Positions 17,456 through 27,428 of a stretch of 64,000 nucleotides of DNA are shown here, piece by piece. A program made the position numbers and the translations under genes. The DNA lies in contig JBGQCF010000006.1 of the NCBI GenBank assembly GCA_041495205.1, positions 16,477 through 80,476 of the forward strand, given 5' to 3'. The notes under the pieces were generated by a model. It made no database searches. It saw only the letters and a program-made list of their open reading frames with translations, and was not told where the DNA came from. The stretch's first letter is position 1. Each line of letters opens with the position of its first letter. Origin of the DNA: JAHFRG01 sp041495205 (GTDB lineage Bacteria > Pseudomonadota > Gammaproteobacteria > Burkholderiales > JAHFRG01).

Positions 17456-19969
17456 TCAAAATGTCTTTATAAATTCAATCAGGGCCCGTTTGTCTTCATC
17501 ACCAAGCCCTGCTCTTTTCAACGAATAATCAGTGCCGAAGTAGTGTCCACGGTTGACGACGAAATCAGGACATTTGCTTACGTCCAGCAATGGCTGAACC
17601 AGATCAGCGAATGCCTTTCTGGCGTCTTCGTCACTTGCACCTTGCGGCAGCGCACTGAGATCTTTAGTTATCTTAAGCAATAGCCATATTACTTGATCTT
17701 TTTTATCCATATCGATGTTGGCAAGCATATTAACTGGCATCCCTCCACGGATAGGGCCAATCCGGATCCCCTTGTCGCCGACAAGCCATGGGAGCCAGCG
17801 GTGCAACGGATCAATCAGTACCTGCAGAAAATCAGGCAGGAAACCACGGTTGATGATCAAGTAACTCCTGGTGGTTGTCACATCAACCTGAGCGCGAAGC
17901 TTCTTGCCTATATCGGTGACAACTTCAAGGTTTCCGTCACGCTTCTCGGGCCATAACAGTTTCTCAATTGAGTCATTGAAAGACGCCATGCGGTCGTCCA
18001 CTGAACCGGACCAGCGGAAAGCACCGAGACTGTTATTTAGAAAAAAAGGGGCAGTCGACCATATACTGACCAACGAGGGGGGGCGGCTGTATCCGCGCCC
18101 ACCCGCAGGCATCGTATATTGCGATGGCGCGCCGGTGTAGGGGTTATGAACGGTGATCGTCCCTACGGACGGCAAATCCTTATAGGACTGCGAGGAGAAG
18201 TTATCCCAGATTTTGTCCTTCAGGGCGTTGGTGGCCAAAGGTCTGCAAGCATTCGTTTCTAATATCGTTATCGGCACTCGTAGATCTGTCGAGAGATAGT
18301 TGTTGTCCAGGAAATCCGGGGCTTTAACGATAGGAGTCATGAGTTCATTGAATTCGTCGGTTTTGGTCCATTCCCAGTAATTTTTCCAGCAGTCCAGATA
18401 CTTCGCGCCATCACAGACCTTACCGGATTTATCAGTGAAATATTCGAAAGCTTTGGGTGGCAGTTTGCTGGAATGGCAACTGGCGCATCTTTCCGCAAAT
18501 ACAGTCTTGCCACGATTTAATATGGAATTATCTGCGGTCAGGTATTTCTCGCCACCCGGGGCATTGCGAAGATAGTCAGGGCGAGCCGAGGCAAGGAAAA
18601 AAAGCGCCACATCGGGATTCATGTGCTCAGTGGCATTCCAGTATGATGAGTGCGCTCTGGCAACAGCGATCTCGATAGGGCTGACCTCCTTGCCGCCGAC
18701 CATGGGGCGAAAGTGCTCAAGCCATTCCTCACTAAACGTACCAATGTTAATGTAAACGCGATTGAGTGCCCCCAAAGGGCCGACTGAATCGGCACCATCT
18801 TTCAACACGTGAGGCGTGAAAACAGTATCTGGAGCCTTGTAGAACTGGGCGAGGGGACTGTCCGCAGAGACATAATCGTTGAACTGGCGATTGTTCTTCG
18901 AACCGCTTGCCAAGGATTCCTTCCCAAACTTTTTGGCGATTTCGAGCCGTGCCGCCAGATTGTACAGTGCGTTCATGGCACCTGGATTGTTGATGTTATC
19001 AGTCGCTACAAGGGAGGTATCGAGCGTACCGGGCCGTGCAGTCCGGAATAGTTGTGAAGAAAAGTTATCTGGCATTGGATTCCACATGAACACACGATCA
19101 AACCGGAAATATTGTGCTCCCGGATTTGAATTCAGGTTTGCCCAAGCAGGATGTTCCGGGTCATGTGGGGGATTAGTGGGATTGGGTCCCACATGGCAGA
19201 ATCCGCATGACATTCCTACCCGATAAGGCTTCACCAGATTCTTGTCGAGATAGTAGTTGGGGTCTGTGTAATAGCGTTCGGGATCCCAGCGCTTTTGGGC
19301 CTTCTCGTCGAAATCCGGGTTCGGGAAAAGGCGGAGTCCAACAACCCCCGTGGCATACCCGTAGTAAGATCCTATAGGTATATTCTTGCCGCGCGCTCCG
19401 ATTTTCACACCAGGGTACTTCGTCTCGTCCTCGAATGGGTCGGGCCCACAGTTCGTATCTCGCACGTCGAGCCAGAGACCATAACGATCAGAACGAGGGC
19501 CGGTTCCGAGCTTGAAACAGGGTTCGTTTACGACACCCATATATTGCCACCGGTTGTCACGGCTATACTGAAGACTCGGGTGGTCGGATAGTGTTTTCAG
19601 AAGATCGAGATTGCCTGCGGTTAAGCGGGATAATTCGTCCCAAAGGCGATCATTACCTGCTGTCCAGATGACCCAAGTGTTCCGTCCGCGAATTGCAGCC
19701 TTAACGGCTTCACTTGGAGTTATCCCCGGGATAAACGGACTTAATCGTGCTGCAACTTCTGTCGGATTGCGAGTGATACCGTAGTCCATATCACCCAAGT
19801 AGTTGTCTTCAGAACTTGCAAATGTTTGCGGTTCGCGTCCAGCGCATTTGGCTTCATCCAGAACACTACCTGCACCCTTACCGCAGGTCGTCGGCTTCGA
19901 ACAGCCGTTGAGATACAGTAGTCCGGCGATTGAGCCAAACAAAAGCAGTGCTATGACATGTTTCTTCAT
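17456..19969 (-). CDS. Large di-haem cytochrome c lipoprotein
   Basis: An 837-residue exported lipoprotein: MKKHVIALLLFGSIAGLLYL is followed by the lipobox cysteine (LNGCSKP). Two haem-binding sites are visible, CGFCH near residue 255 and CASCH near 495. The 240-residue spacing and many tryptophans recall the di-haem peroxidase/RoxA-type oxygenase superfamily, although the chain is longer than the usual 650-700 residues. No close named relative is recognised. ATG 19969 follows GGGGGAAG. Neighbouring SDR and ALDH genes hint at stepwise oxidation of an organic substrate in the envelope; this is inference. Confidence 0.68.
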   Translation of the reverse strand: MKKHVIALLLFGSIAGLLYLNGCSKPTTCGKGAGSVLDEAKCAGREPQTFASSEDNYLGDMDYGITRNPTEVAARLSPFIPGITPSEAVKAAIRGRNTWVIWTAGNDRLWDELSRLTAGNLDLLKTLSDHPSLQYSRDNRWQYMGVVNEPCFKLGTGPRSDRYGLWLDVRDTNCGPDPFEDETKYPGVKIGARGKNIPIGSYYGYATGVVGLRLFPNPDFDEKAQKRWDPERYYTDPNYYLDKNLVKPYRVGMSCGFCHVGPNPTNPPHDPEHPAWANLNSNPGAQYFRFDRVFMWNPMPDNFSSQLFRTARPGTLDTSLVATDNINNPGAMNALYNLAARLEIAKKFGKESLASGSKNNRQFNDYVSADSPLAQFYKAPDTVFTPHVLKDGADSVGPLGALNRVYINIGTFSEEWLEHFRPMVGGKEVSPIEIAVARAHSSYWNATEHMNPDVALFFLASARPDYLRNAPGGEKYLTADNSILNRGKTVFAERCASCHSSKLPPKAFEYFTDKSGKVCDGAKYLDCWKNYWEWTKTDEFNELMTPIVKAPDFLDNNYLSTDLRVPITILETNACRPLATNALKDKIWDNFSSQSYKDLPSVGTITVHNPYTGAPSQYTMPAGGRGYSRPPSLVSIWSTAPFFLNNSLGAFRWSGSVDDRMASFNDSIEKLLWPEKRDGNLEVVTDIGKKLRAQVDVTTTRSYLIINRGFLPDFLQVLIDPLHRWLPWLVGDKGIRIGPIRGGMPVNMLANIDMDKKDQVIWLLLKITKDLSALPQGASDEDARKAFADLVQPLLDVSKCPDFVVNRGHYFGTDYSLKRAGLGDEDKRALIEFIKTF

Positions 19970-20065
19970 ACTGGACTTCCCCCGTTCTTCTAGGTGGAAG
20001 ATTGTAAAATTGCGATTTCCCAACTTGACAGTATCACCCTTTTATATCCCGCCCGGGCGCTTTGT

Positions 20066-22324
20066 TCAGGCGGTTCCCGACGAAATTGGCAAACCGTTCT
20101 GTTTAAGCAACCACGTCTGAAGTATTGGGAAAGATACCTCATATCCGCGGGCCGCGATGTCATCGACAGCATCAAACGCGAGCGTCCCCCAAGCCCCCAC
20201 GGGAAGTTGAATATAAAGGTCTGGGGGATCCTGTTCCAACAATCTGTTGCTGCTATAGACGCTGGCCAGCGTGGCCGAGCGAAAAAGCACATTGAGAATC
20301 GACGGTACTCGAACCGTTTTCTTGAAAGGATTGAGCCGGTTCATCAGCAGTGCCCACCCTGAAATCTCCGCGGCAAACTCGGTGTTCGCAATCAGATCTC
20401 TTTTTGGTTCCACATCCACAGCTATCACCGTGTTTCCCTTGAAAACAGAACGCATGACATTAACCGGCAGATTATTGAGGACGCCGCCATCGACGAGGAG
20501 ATCGCCGTCGTGATAGCAGGGCAACATGACGCCAGGAAGGGATATACTCGAGCGAATGGCCTCGGCTGCGGGACCTCGACGATGAACGATCTGGTCTGCC
20601 TGCGTCAGGTTGGTGGCCACACAGAAATAGGGTAGCCATAGATCCTCAATCCGGCGCTCGCCGAAGACCGACTCCAGTGACGATTGTATCTTTTTCCCCT
20701 TGATCAGAGATGCAATGGGCAGGGTGTAATCGAAAGAATTCGAAATGTATTGCTTGCATGCCGCCTGAATCTTCTGCGAGTCGAACTGCATGGCGACCAT
20801 ACCGCCAAGGATCGCGCCTATGCTGGTTCCTCCAACGATATCGATGGGTATGCCGGTTTCCTCCATGGCCCGCAACAAACCGATATGCGCATATCCTCGT
20901 GCGCCCCCGCCGCCCAGTACCAATGCTATACCTCTACCTGCAAGGATTCGCGCAAGCCGGGCATAATGAGCAGGAGAATGCGCTCGCACATGAAAATGCC
21001 CGCCAATATTTCGTGGCTCCAGCCATTGAGACGTACCGTGAGGCTCGCTAGTGCCGGCAGGATGGATCAGGACGAGGCTGCGTTGGGGAGCTCGTCCAGT
21101 TATCCATAGCGCGTCCATTTTCTCTTCGATTTCGCCTGGTTTTGGATTCGAGTTCGCGGTCGCGAAAATAACCACCTGATCAGCGTGCCGGATAGCCCGC
21201 TGGGTCCATGGCGACCAGGTCCGGTCCGCCTCGTAGACGACAAACTGATAATGAGCTTCCTGCTGCTGCAGCCATTGTGCCAGTCGCAGGCTGCCCGGAT
21301 CGTCTTCGGATACTTGCGACATCGCGTGCCTGCCGAACTGTCTATCTACCGTGCCGGCGTCTAGATGCAGGGTAGATCCGAGCGGGGTCAGCGCCTCGAC
21401 CAGATGGCGCGTTACATCACTGAGGGGGCAATCGGGATTTGACGGTACGACACCGATAATAGCGGCCACCGGAGAGCCGTGATCGACGCGGATCGTTTGC
21501 CGCTGCAGACGCTTACTGACCAGACGCGCAATATGCTTCATTGCGATTGGATATTTGTCCATGAGCTTGTCGAAGCTCGGATACGATAACCGCGCCAGTA
21601 CCGTATCTCTTACCGCATAGACAGTGGCCGAGCGGCGTTCCTGGGTCAGGAAAGCAATCTCGCCAATCGTCTCGCCAGCCTTGATTTCGTTGATCACTCG
21701 TTCAATTTGTTCGTTTTCTACCGAAGCTACTCGCAACAGGCCACTCAGGACGAAAAATACGGCGTCAGCCGGATCTCCTTGACGAAACAGCTCGGCTCCC
21801 GGGCTCAATGTTTGCCATTCGATCATCGATTCAAAGTCGGTCAGCGTGGTCGCGTTGATTTCACCGAAGAATCGAATCAGATGAACTGCAAGCTGCGCGC
21901 GTCGGTTGGTTCGCCATACCGCTTCTTCCAAAGTCTTCCTGGCTTCCGGGAATTTTTTCAGGTGGTGATCGATGGTGGACCAGGAAATCCCGATTACCGT
22001 CGTCTCACATGAGGCTTGCAGTTGGGGGGCATTCTCAAAGTCGCCAATCGGAGCAACTACTCCAATCACGTCGCCCGGACCCAACTCGTATAAAACCTCA
22101 TCTGCAGCGTCGACGCTTTTGACGGCAAATATCAAGCGGCCCTTGAATACAACGAAAAGCCTTTCGGTTACTTCAAATTGCCGGGAGTTCAGGCTTGCCA
22201 GCGCCGGCAGCAGATTCAACTTCACGTTGTCTACAAAATCAAGCAGCGCATTATCATCGAAATCCTGAAAGGCCTTACTGGCACGCAATACCTCGTAGAT
22301 TTCTAAGTGCAATTGCTTGTCCAT
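20066..22324 (-). CDS. Patatin-like phospholipase with two cyclic-nucleotide-binding domains
   Basis: A 752-residue protein built like neuropathy-target-esterase relatives. An N-terminal CNBD-like domain (about residues 15-130) and a second CNBD (about 165-280, with PGAELFRQGDPAD and GETIGEIAFLTQERRSATV) precede a linker. The patatin domain then has oxyanion loop GGGGARGYAHIG near residue 470, nucleophile GGTSIG near 500 and the catalytic aspartate in VDGGVLNNLPV near 613. It should hydrolyse phospholipids or lysophospholipids, possibly under control of cAMP or cGMP. The next genes upstream encode a sensor kinase and a nucleotide cyclase, a suggestive pairing. Confidence 0.9.
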   Translation of the reverse strand: MDKQLHLEIYEVLRASKAFQDFDDNALLDFVDNVKLNLLPALASLNSRQFEVTERLFVVFKGRLIFAVKSVDAADEVLYELGPGDVIGVVAPIGDFENAPQLQASCETTVIGISWSTIDHHLKKFPEARKTLEEAVWRTNRRAQLAVHLIRFFGEINATTLTDFESMIEWQTLSPGAELFRQGDPADAVFFVLSGLLRVASVENEQIERVINEIKAGETIGEIAFLTQERRSATVYAVRDTVLARLSYPSFDKLMDKYPIAMKHIARLVSKRLQRQTIRVDHGSPVAAIIGVVPSNPDCPLSDVTRHLVEALTPLGSTLHLDAGTVDRQFGRHAMSQVSEDDPGSLRLAQWLQQQEAHYQFVVYEADRTWSPWTQRAIRHADQVVIFATANSNPKPGEIEEKMDALWITGRAPQRSLVLIHPAGTSEPHGTSQWLEPRNIGGHFHVRAHSPAHYARLARILAGRGIALVLGGGGARGYAHIGLLRAMEETGIPIDIVGGTSIGAILGGMVAMQFDSQKIQAACKQYISNSFDYTLPIASLIKGKKIQSSLESVFGERRIEDLWLPYFCVATNLTQADQIVHRRGPAAEAIRSSISLPGVMLPCYHDGDLLVDGGVLNNLPVNVMRSVFKGNTVIAVDVEPKRDLIANTEFAAEISGWALLMNRLNPFKKTVRVPSILNVLFRSATLASVYSSNRLLEQDPPDLYIQLPVGAWGTLAFDAVDDIAARGYEVSFPILQTWLLKQNGLPISSGTA

Positions 22325-22355
22325 GATTCAAAGGGTACTGTCAACTTAAGGACAG

Positions 22356-25300
22356 TCAGCCTTGTAGGCCCACACCCAACTCCTGCGCCATCTTCTCAAG
22401 GACGGCAGTGGCACTCTCGAAATCATATCGTGCGAGCAGATTCTGAAGTTGCTTGCTCCGTTCACCTTGGCCTGCCGCACGCAAATTGCCGGAGATTGCC
22501 TCAAAGGCCTTTGCAGCACGCGTGTCGTCCCGCGCAATCAGCTTCGCCAAGTCACTCAGGGCGGCACCGAGGGCGGCCGGGTCGAGGGACCGCTGGGCAG
22601 TGGTCTGCGGCGCACCATCGCTGTTCGCCTCGCGCGCGCGCTCCGGTAGGCTTGCCATGAAGTCGGAAAGCGATTTCTCCAGGCTCGCCAGCGCCTGGTC
22701 CAGGCCAGCGGTCTCCTTCGTCTTCAGCAGGTTCTCGACCGTACTTGCGCACTCGGCCAGACGCGTTGCCCCAACACTGCCGGCCAGTCCCTTGAGAGTA
22801 TGGGCTTCGCGCTTCGCCGTCTCAGTTTCGGCGCTGCCGATTGCCTCCTTGATACGATGCACCGCATCTGTCTGCGTTTCGCGGAATCGGGAAAGAAGTG
22901 TCTTGTAGAGCTTGATGCTGCCGCCCACCCGCTTCAACGCCTTCTCGACGTCGACCCCCGGTATGCGAATAGGGGCAACCTCTTTACTTACTTCAGCAGC
23001 ACTTGCCACCGCTTCGCCAGTGGAGCGTTTGAGCCAGCGCACCAGCGTCGAGAACAATTCGTTCACATCGATCGGCTTGCCCACAAAGTCATTCATGCCG
23101 GCATTGATGCAGCGTTCGCGATCGGACGTCAAAACGCTGGCGGTCATCGCGATGATGGGGAGCTCGCGGAAGCGCGCCTCGGTCCGGATGCGGCGGGTTG
23201 CTTCAAATCCATCCATCAGCGGCATCTGGCAGTCCATCAGGACAGCGTCGTAATGGGTCTGCTTCACTTTGTCTAGCGCCTCGACTCCGTTGTTGGCCAC
23301 GTCGACACTGGCGCCTTCGCTGGAGAGAAGTTCCACCGCGATTTCCTGATTCACGGCGTTGTCCTCGACGAGCAGAAGGTGAGCGCCGTGTATCAGCTTG
23401 GCCGTTTCCCGTAACTCGCCGCGTCGCTCCAGCTTGCGGGGCGCTTGCACAACTTCCTGCGCGAACGCCGTCATGATGCAATCGAGCAGGGTCGAGGGAC
23501 TCACCGGCTTGGCCAACAGACCCTCGTATGCTATGCCTTGGGCTTGCTGCAGCAACTCCTCGCGACTGAATGCGGTTGCCATGATGAAAGTCGGTGTCTT
23601 CTCCAGGCTGGTATCGGCCTGAATAAGCCTGATGGCTTCCACTCCATCCATCCCCGGCATGCGCCAGTCCATCAACACCAAACTATACGGCTTGCCTTCA
23701 GATTGAGCCTGGCGGAGCGCCTCAATGGCGGCCGCGCCACTCGGTACAGCCCGTGGCTCGAACTTGAGGCTGCGCAGCATGGATACGAATATCTCGCGGG
23801 CACTGGCGTTGTCATCGACGACCAGCACACGCATATCCTGCAAGTGTGGTGTCAGCGGAATCACAGAGCGCTGCTGCGCCTGCAGCCCGAGCTTCGCTGT
23901 GAAGTGAAACGTACTTCCCGCTCCCGGCTCGCTCTCGACACCGATCTCTCCTCCCATCGCCTCGACCAGGCCTTTGCTGATGCTCAGACCCAGGCCGGTG
24001 CCGCCATACTTGCGCGTTGTGGATGCGTCGGCCTGTGTAAAGGCGCTGAAAAGCCGGGCGCGCTGCTCCGTCGTCAGGCCGATCCCGGAGTCCTTCACAT
24101 CAAAGCGCAAGTGGGCCGTGCTGTCCTGCGCCGCGATGAAATGGACGCCAATAGTGATCTCGCCTTTTTCGGTGAACTTGATCGCGTTGCCGACGAGATT
24201 CAGCAGCACCTGCCGCAGACGCATGGGATCCCCGATGAGGGCCGTGGGTACGTCCGTGCCAACGTCGAACAGCAGCTCCAGCCCCTTGTCCTGAGCCTTG
24301 AAGGCTGAAACGTCGGCCACCTGCTCCAGGACGGAGTCGAGAGAGAAATCGACCCGTTCGGTGTGCAACTTGCCGGCTTCGATCTTGGAGAAATCGAGGA
24401 TATCGTTGATGATGCCCAACAGCCCCTTTGCCGCCGCGTCGACCTTGCCCAGATAGTTGCGCTGTCTTTCGGTCAACTCGGTCTGCAGCGCAAGGTGAGT
24501 CATACCGATGATGGCGTTCATCGGTGTGCGGATCTCATGACTCATGTTGGCAAGGAACTCGGATTTGTACTTGCTGGCGCTCTCAAGCTGCCGCGCATCC
24601 TCCTCGATCTGCAGGAAGAGCCGTGCGTTCTGGATCGCCAGCACCGACTGAGCGGCAAAGGTCGTCAACAAATTGACCACGTCTGGTGAGAACTCTCCAG
24701 GGGACTTCCGACGCACAGTGAGGCCGCCGACGATGTGATCCTCCCGCAGCAGGGGAATGCTGAGGATAGCCCGATATCCGGATTGCGCCATCAGGCTCTG
24801 CAGTCGCGGGTCGTAGGCGCCCTGTATTTCGATGTCGGGAATCTGGAATGGCGCGCGGGCGATCGCTGCCCGTCCCACCGCTCCTTCGCCCAGTCGAATC
24901 GGATTTGCCCGGAGTGCGTCCACGAGCTGCTCCTCCATTTGGTGCGCAGCGCGCAGAGTGAACACCTGGCTCTGCTCGTCGTATTCGTAGATCGTTCCTG
25001 CGTCCGTCCCCGAGAGCTGAACCGCGTGCGAAACGATGCTGGTGAGGACCGTCTGAAGGTCAAGGGTTGAGTTGACCGCCTGGCTGACCTCCATCAAGCC
25101 TTTGAGTTCCTCCACGGATTGAGCTAGCTTCCGGCCCCGTTCGCGCAGCTCGTGAAAGAGCGCGTCCCAGATTGGCTGCAGCAGTCCGAGGGTGAGGCCG
25201 AAGACGACGTTGGTCGACGCCGCAACCCAGAAAGGCATCATCTCTAGGATATAGGCCTTTCCAACGAGCAGCGGTTGGAGCCAGGAGATGATGCCATAAA

Positions 25301-25730
25301 AGTTGATGATCCAGAGACCAAGTCCGTAAGCGCCCGCGAGGAGGATCTTGTAGACAATGGGGCGATCGGCGAAATACCGGCTCACGATCACTTGGAAGGC
25401 AGCTCCAGCCACAGCGCCTCCCGACAAGTAAACCAGGAGGACCAATATCAGGAAGTTGAGGTTGTGGGTGGTAAGGGCGTCCGCGCCGATAAAAAATGTC
25501 CCGAACGCGCGCAGGATCACCATGGGGTCCTGTGCGACGATGAGTGAGCCCACAATGTTAAAGATGAAACTGGTCAGCCCGCCCATGACACCGAGGACCA
25601 TACCCGCGACGATATAGAAGGTGAGGTAAAAGCCAGTGGGCACCTTTGCCTCACCGCTGAGTTTCGCCTCAAGTTTGGTGATCGACCGCCGGTGGCGCTC
25701 AATCTCTTTAAGGATCTCTTCCTGTGTCAT
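22356..25730 (-). CDS. Membrane hybrid histidine kinase (GAF, two receivers, HPt)
   Basis: A 1124-residue sensor kinase. Order: about four membrane segments (residues 35-200), GAF (about 215-385), HisKA with phospho-acceptor in MSHEIRTPMN near 398, HATPase with DSGIGLT and GGTGLGLSIS, receiver 1 (LVVDDN; LMDWRMPG near 683), receiver 2 (LLVEDN; LMDCQMPLMDG near 834) and a C-terminal HPt with AHTLKGLAG near 973. Such proteins run a His-Asp-His-Asp relay whose last step passes phosphate to a separate receiver. The next upstream gene encodes a receiver-cyclase only 13 bases away, the obvious target. Its 3' end is duplicated at 15.5 kb. Confidence 0.93.
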   Translation of the reverse strand: MTQEEILKEIERHRRSITKLEAKLSGEAKVPTGFYLTFYIVAGMVLGVMGGLTSFIFNIVGSLIVAQDPMVILRAFGTFFIGADALTTHNLNFLILVLLVYLSGGAVAGAAFQVIVSRYFADRPIVYKILLAGAYGLGLWIINFYGIISWLQPLLVGKAYILEMMPFWVAASTNVVFGLTLGLLQPIWDALFHELRERGRKLAQSVEELKGLMEVSQAVNSTLDLQTVLTSIVSHAVQLSGTDAGTIYEYDEQSQVFTLRAAHQMEEQLVDALRANPIRLGEGAVGRAAIARAPFQIPDIEIQGAYDPRLQSLMAQSGYRAILSIPLLREDHIVGGLTVRRKSPGEFSPDVVNLLTTFAAQSVLAIQNARLFLQIEEDARQLESASKYKSEFLANMSHEIRTPMNAIIGMTHLALQTELTERQRNYLGKVDAAAKGLLGIINDILDFSKIEAGKLHTERVDFSLDSVLEQVADVSAFKAQDKGLELLFDVGTDVPTALIGDPMRLRQVLLNLVGNAIKFTEKGEITIGVHFIAAQDSTAHLRFDVKDSGIGLTTEQRARLFSAFTQADASTTRKYGGTGLGLSISKGLVEAMGGEIGVESEPGAGSTFHFTAKLGLQAQQRSVIPLTPHLQDMRVLVVDDNASAREIFVSMLRSLKFEPRAVPSGAAAIEALRQAQSEGKPYSLVLMDWRMPGMDGVEAIRLIQADTSLEKTPTFIMATAFSREELLQQAQGIAYEGLLAKPVSPSTLLDCIMTAFAQEVVQAPRKLERRGELRETAKLIHGAHLLLVEDNAVNQEIAVELLSSEGASVDVANNGVEALDKVKQTHYDAVLMDCQMPLMDGFEATRRIRTEARFRELPIIAMTASVLTSDRERCINAGMNDFVGKPIDVNELFSTLVRWLKRSTGEAVASAAEVSKEVAPIRIPGVDVEKALKRVGGSIKLYKTLLSRFRETQTDAVHRIKEAIGSAETETAKREAHTLKGLAGSVGATRLAECASTVENLLKTKETAGLDQALASLEKSLSDFMASLPERAREANSDGAPQTTAQRSLDPAALGAALSDLAKLIARDDTRAAKAFEAISGNLRAAGQGERSKQLQNLLARYDFESATAVLEKMAQELGVGLQG

Positions 25731-25743
25731 TAAGGCTTACCCC

Positions 25744-26874
25744 CTAGCGAATCTCGAAGGCCTTGATGGGCTTGTTGAAACCCTTTAGCGAGATGTCGCC
25801 AATGGGCTGCGATTTCGCAACCTCCCCTAGCGCTCCTTCAACCCGCTGCGAGACGAGAATCTGTCCTCCCTTCGCCTCGCCGCAGAGGCGGGCCGCAAGA
25901 TTGGTGACGTTGCCGATAGCGCCATAGTCGCGCCTGCCCTCGAAGCCGATGGCCCCGATCGTGGCAAAACCCTGTGCAATGCCGATCCCCAGCGACAGGT
26001 CGTACCCGCGCCGCGCCCAAGCTGCCGCGAGTCCCTTGAAGCGCTGCTGCATCTCGAGTGCCATCGAGACAGCCTGCGCGGCAGGGTTCGGAATCGGTAC
26101 GGGGTCGTTGAAGAAGATCATGATCCCGTCGCCAGCAAAGCGCTCCAGCGTGCCGGCGTACTTTGTAATCAGCTCACCCATCGCCGCGTGGTACTCGGCC
26201 AGGACGCCCATCACCTCCTCCGGGTCGGCGCTCTCGCTGAAGGTGGTGAATCCCCTCAGATCGAGGAAGACCACGACAATTTCCCTCCGATGGGTCTTGA
26301 GCGGATCATCCGCGTTGCCCGAGAGTATCAGGTCGGCCACGGCCGGAGAGAAAAATCGCTTCATGCGCCCCAGCCGATCCAATTGCGCCACGCCCTCGGC
26401 AACGCGCTGTTCGAGCGTTTGGTTCCAAGCCGCGAGCTCGCGTGACTGTTCCTCAAGTTTTACAACCATCCGCTCCAACTCGCGTTTCTGCTCGTACCGC
26501 TCCAGATGCGCCTTCACGCGCGCCTTCACGATCGGCGGGCTGATCGGCTTGGTGATGTAATCCACCGCGCCAAGCTCCAATCCTTTCGTCTCGTCATCCA
26601 CCTCGTTCATGGCGGTGACGAAAATGACCGGGATTCGCCGCGTGTCCGGATTCTCCTTCAGGCGCTTACACACCTCGTAGCCGCTCATTCCGGGCATCAT
26701 GACGTCGAGCAGAACGAGGTCAGGGGGCTCAGCGGCAAAGGCAATCTTCAAGGCCCGTTCTCCGTCGATCGCCGCTTTGGTCAGGTAATCAGATTCGAGC
26801 ACCTCGCTCAGCAGCAGAATGTTCTCCTGCGTGTCATCGACAATCAGGATAGTGTGCATTTTGCCAGGCACCAT
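25744..26874 (-). CDS. Receiver domain fused to class III adenylate/guanylate cyclase
   Basis: A 376-residue protein with an N-terminal receiver (ILIVDDTQEN; phospho-site in LLDVMMPGMSGYE; KPIS), a coiled-coil linker (about residues 125-175) and a class III cyclase domain. Metal aspartates are in VFLDLRGFTTFSE and GDGIMIFF, and the transition-state Asn and Arg in GNVTNLAARL. The likely product is cAMP or cGMP; base specificity is uncertain. ATG 26874 is chosen because GGAGGA lies seven bases upstream. It is first in an operon with the hybrid kinase and probably supplies the nucleotide sensed by the CNBD patatin protein. Confidence 0.9.
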   Translation of the reverse strand: MVPGKMHTILIVDDTQENILLLSEVLESDYLTKAAIDGERALKIAFAAEPPDLVLLDVMMPGMSGYEVCKRLKENPDTRRIPVIFVTAMNEVDDETKGLELGAVDYITKPISPPIVKARVKAHLERYEQKRELERMVVKLEEQSRELAAWNQTLEQRVAEGVAQLDRLGRMKRFFSPAVADLILSGNADDPLKTHRREIVVVFLDLRGFTTFSESADPEEVMGVLAEYHAAMGELITKYAGTLERFAGDGIMIFFNDPVPIPNPAAQAVSMALEMQQRFKGLAAAWARRGYDLSLGIGIAQGFATIGAIGFEGRRDYGAIGNVTNLAARLCGEAKGGQILVSQRVEGALGEVAKSQPIGDISLKGFNKPIKAFEIR

Positions 26875-27083
26875 TGCGGGATCCTCCGCAACAAAGCGGT
26901 TTGCGATCGGTTCGCGTACCACGACGGCTCTGCCGAGTTAACGAATTTAGCCATACTTAAACTATCTGTTTTCATTAGACTGGACATTCTGGATTCTACA
27001 GTAACTTGACAGAGCCCTCGCCCGGCTGCGGGGCTTTCTTGAGGGATGGCATGGCCGGATGTTGACATCACTCACATTGGTAT

Positions 27084-27428
27084 ATGAACAATATAGCACA
27101 GGTCAGCCGCGCCGAAATTCGCATCACGGATAACAGGGGCATGCTCAGCGCTCGAATCGAGCGTAGCCTTGCGCCTGACCCCTCCAAGGAACAGACCCAC
27201 TGCGGGAAATGCACGAACGACCGCAAGGATCAAGCCATAATCGGGATGGAAATCGTGCGCGGTGCAAGGCACACGGCCGATTCGGAATGGTAGGAGGGCG
27301 GCCAGATCCTCGATCCCGACAACGGCAAGACCTACACTTTGCGGCTGCGTGTCAATGATGATACACTGCCGGCTCGCGGCTACATCGGTCCGTTTTATCG
27401 CACTCAAACCTGGGTACGCGCGCAATGA
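27084..27428 (+). pseudogene. DUF2147 protein gene with in-frame amber stop
   Basis: The frame reads ARIERSLAPDPSKEQTHCGK, IIGMEIVRGARHTADSEW, then a TAG at 27291, and continues in the same frame EGGQILDPDNGKTYTLRLR and GYIGPFYRTQTWVRAQ to a stop at 27428. These are consecutive blocks of the DUF2147 family. The usual N-terminal signal peptide and first strand are missing, so the gene is both truncated at its 5' side and interrupted by a nonsense codon. Readthrough cannot be excluded but is unlikely given the missing start. Confidence 0.75.

Noticed and set aside
17217..17528. A 103-codon plus-strand gene
   Set aside because: It has no recognisable family and overlaps the end of the di-haem cytochrome gene.
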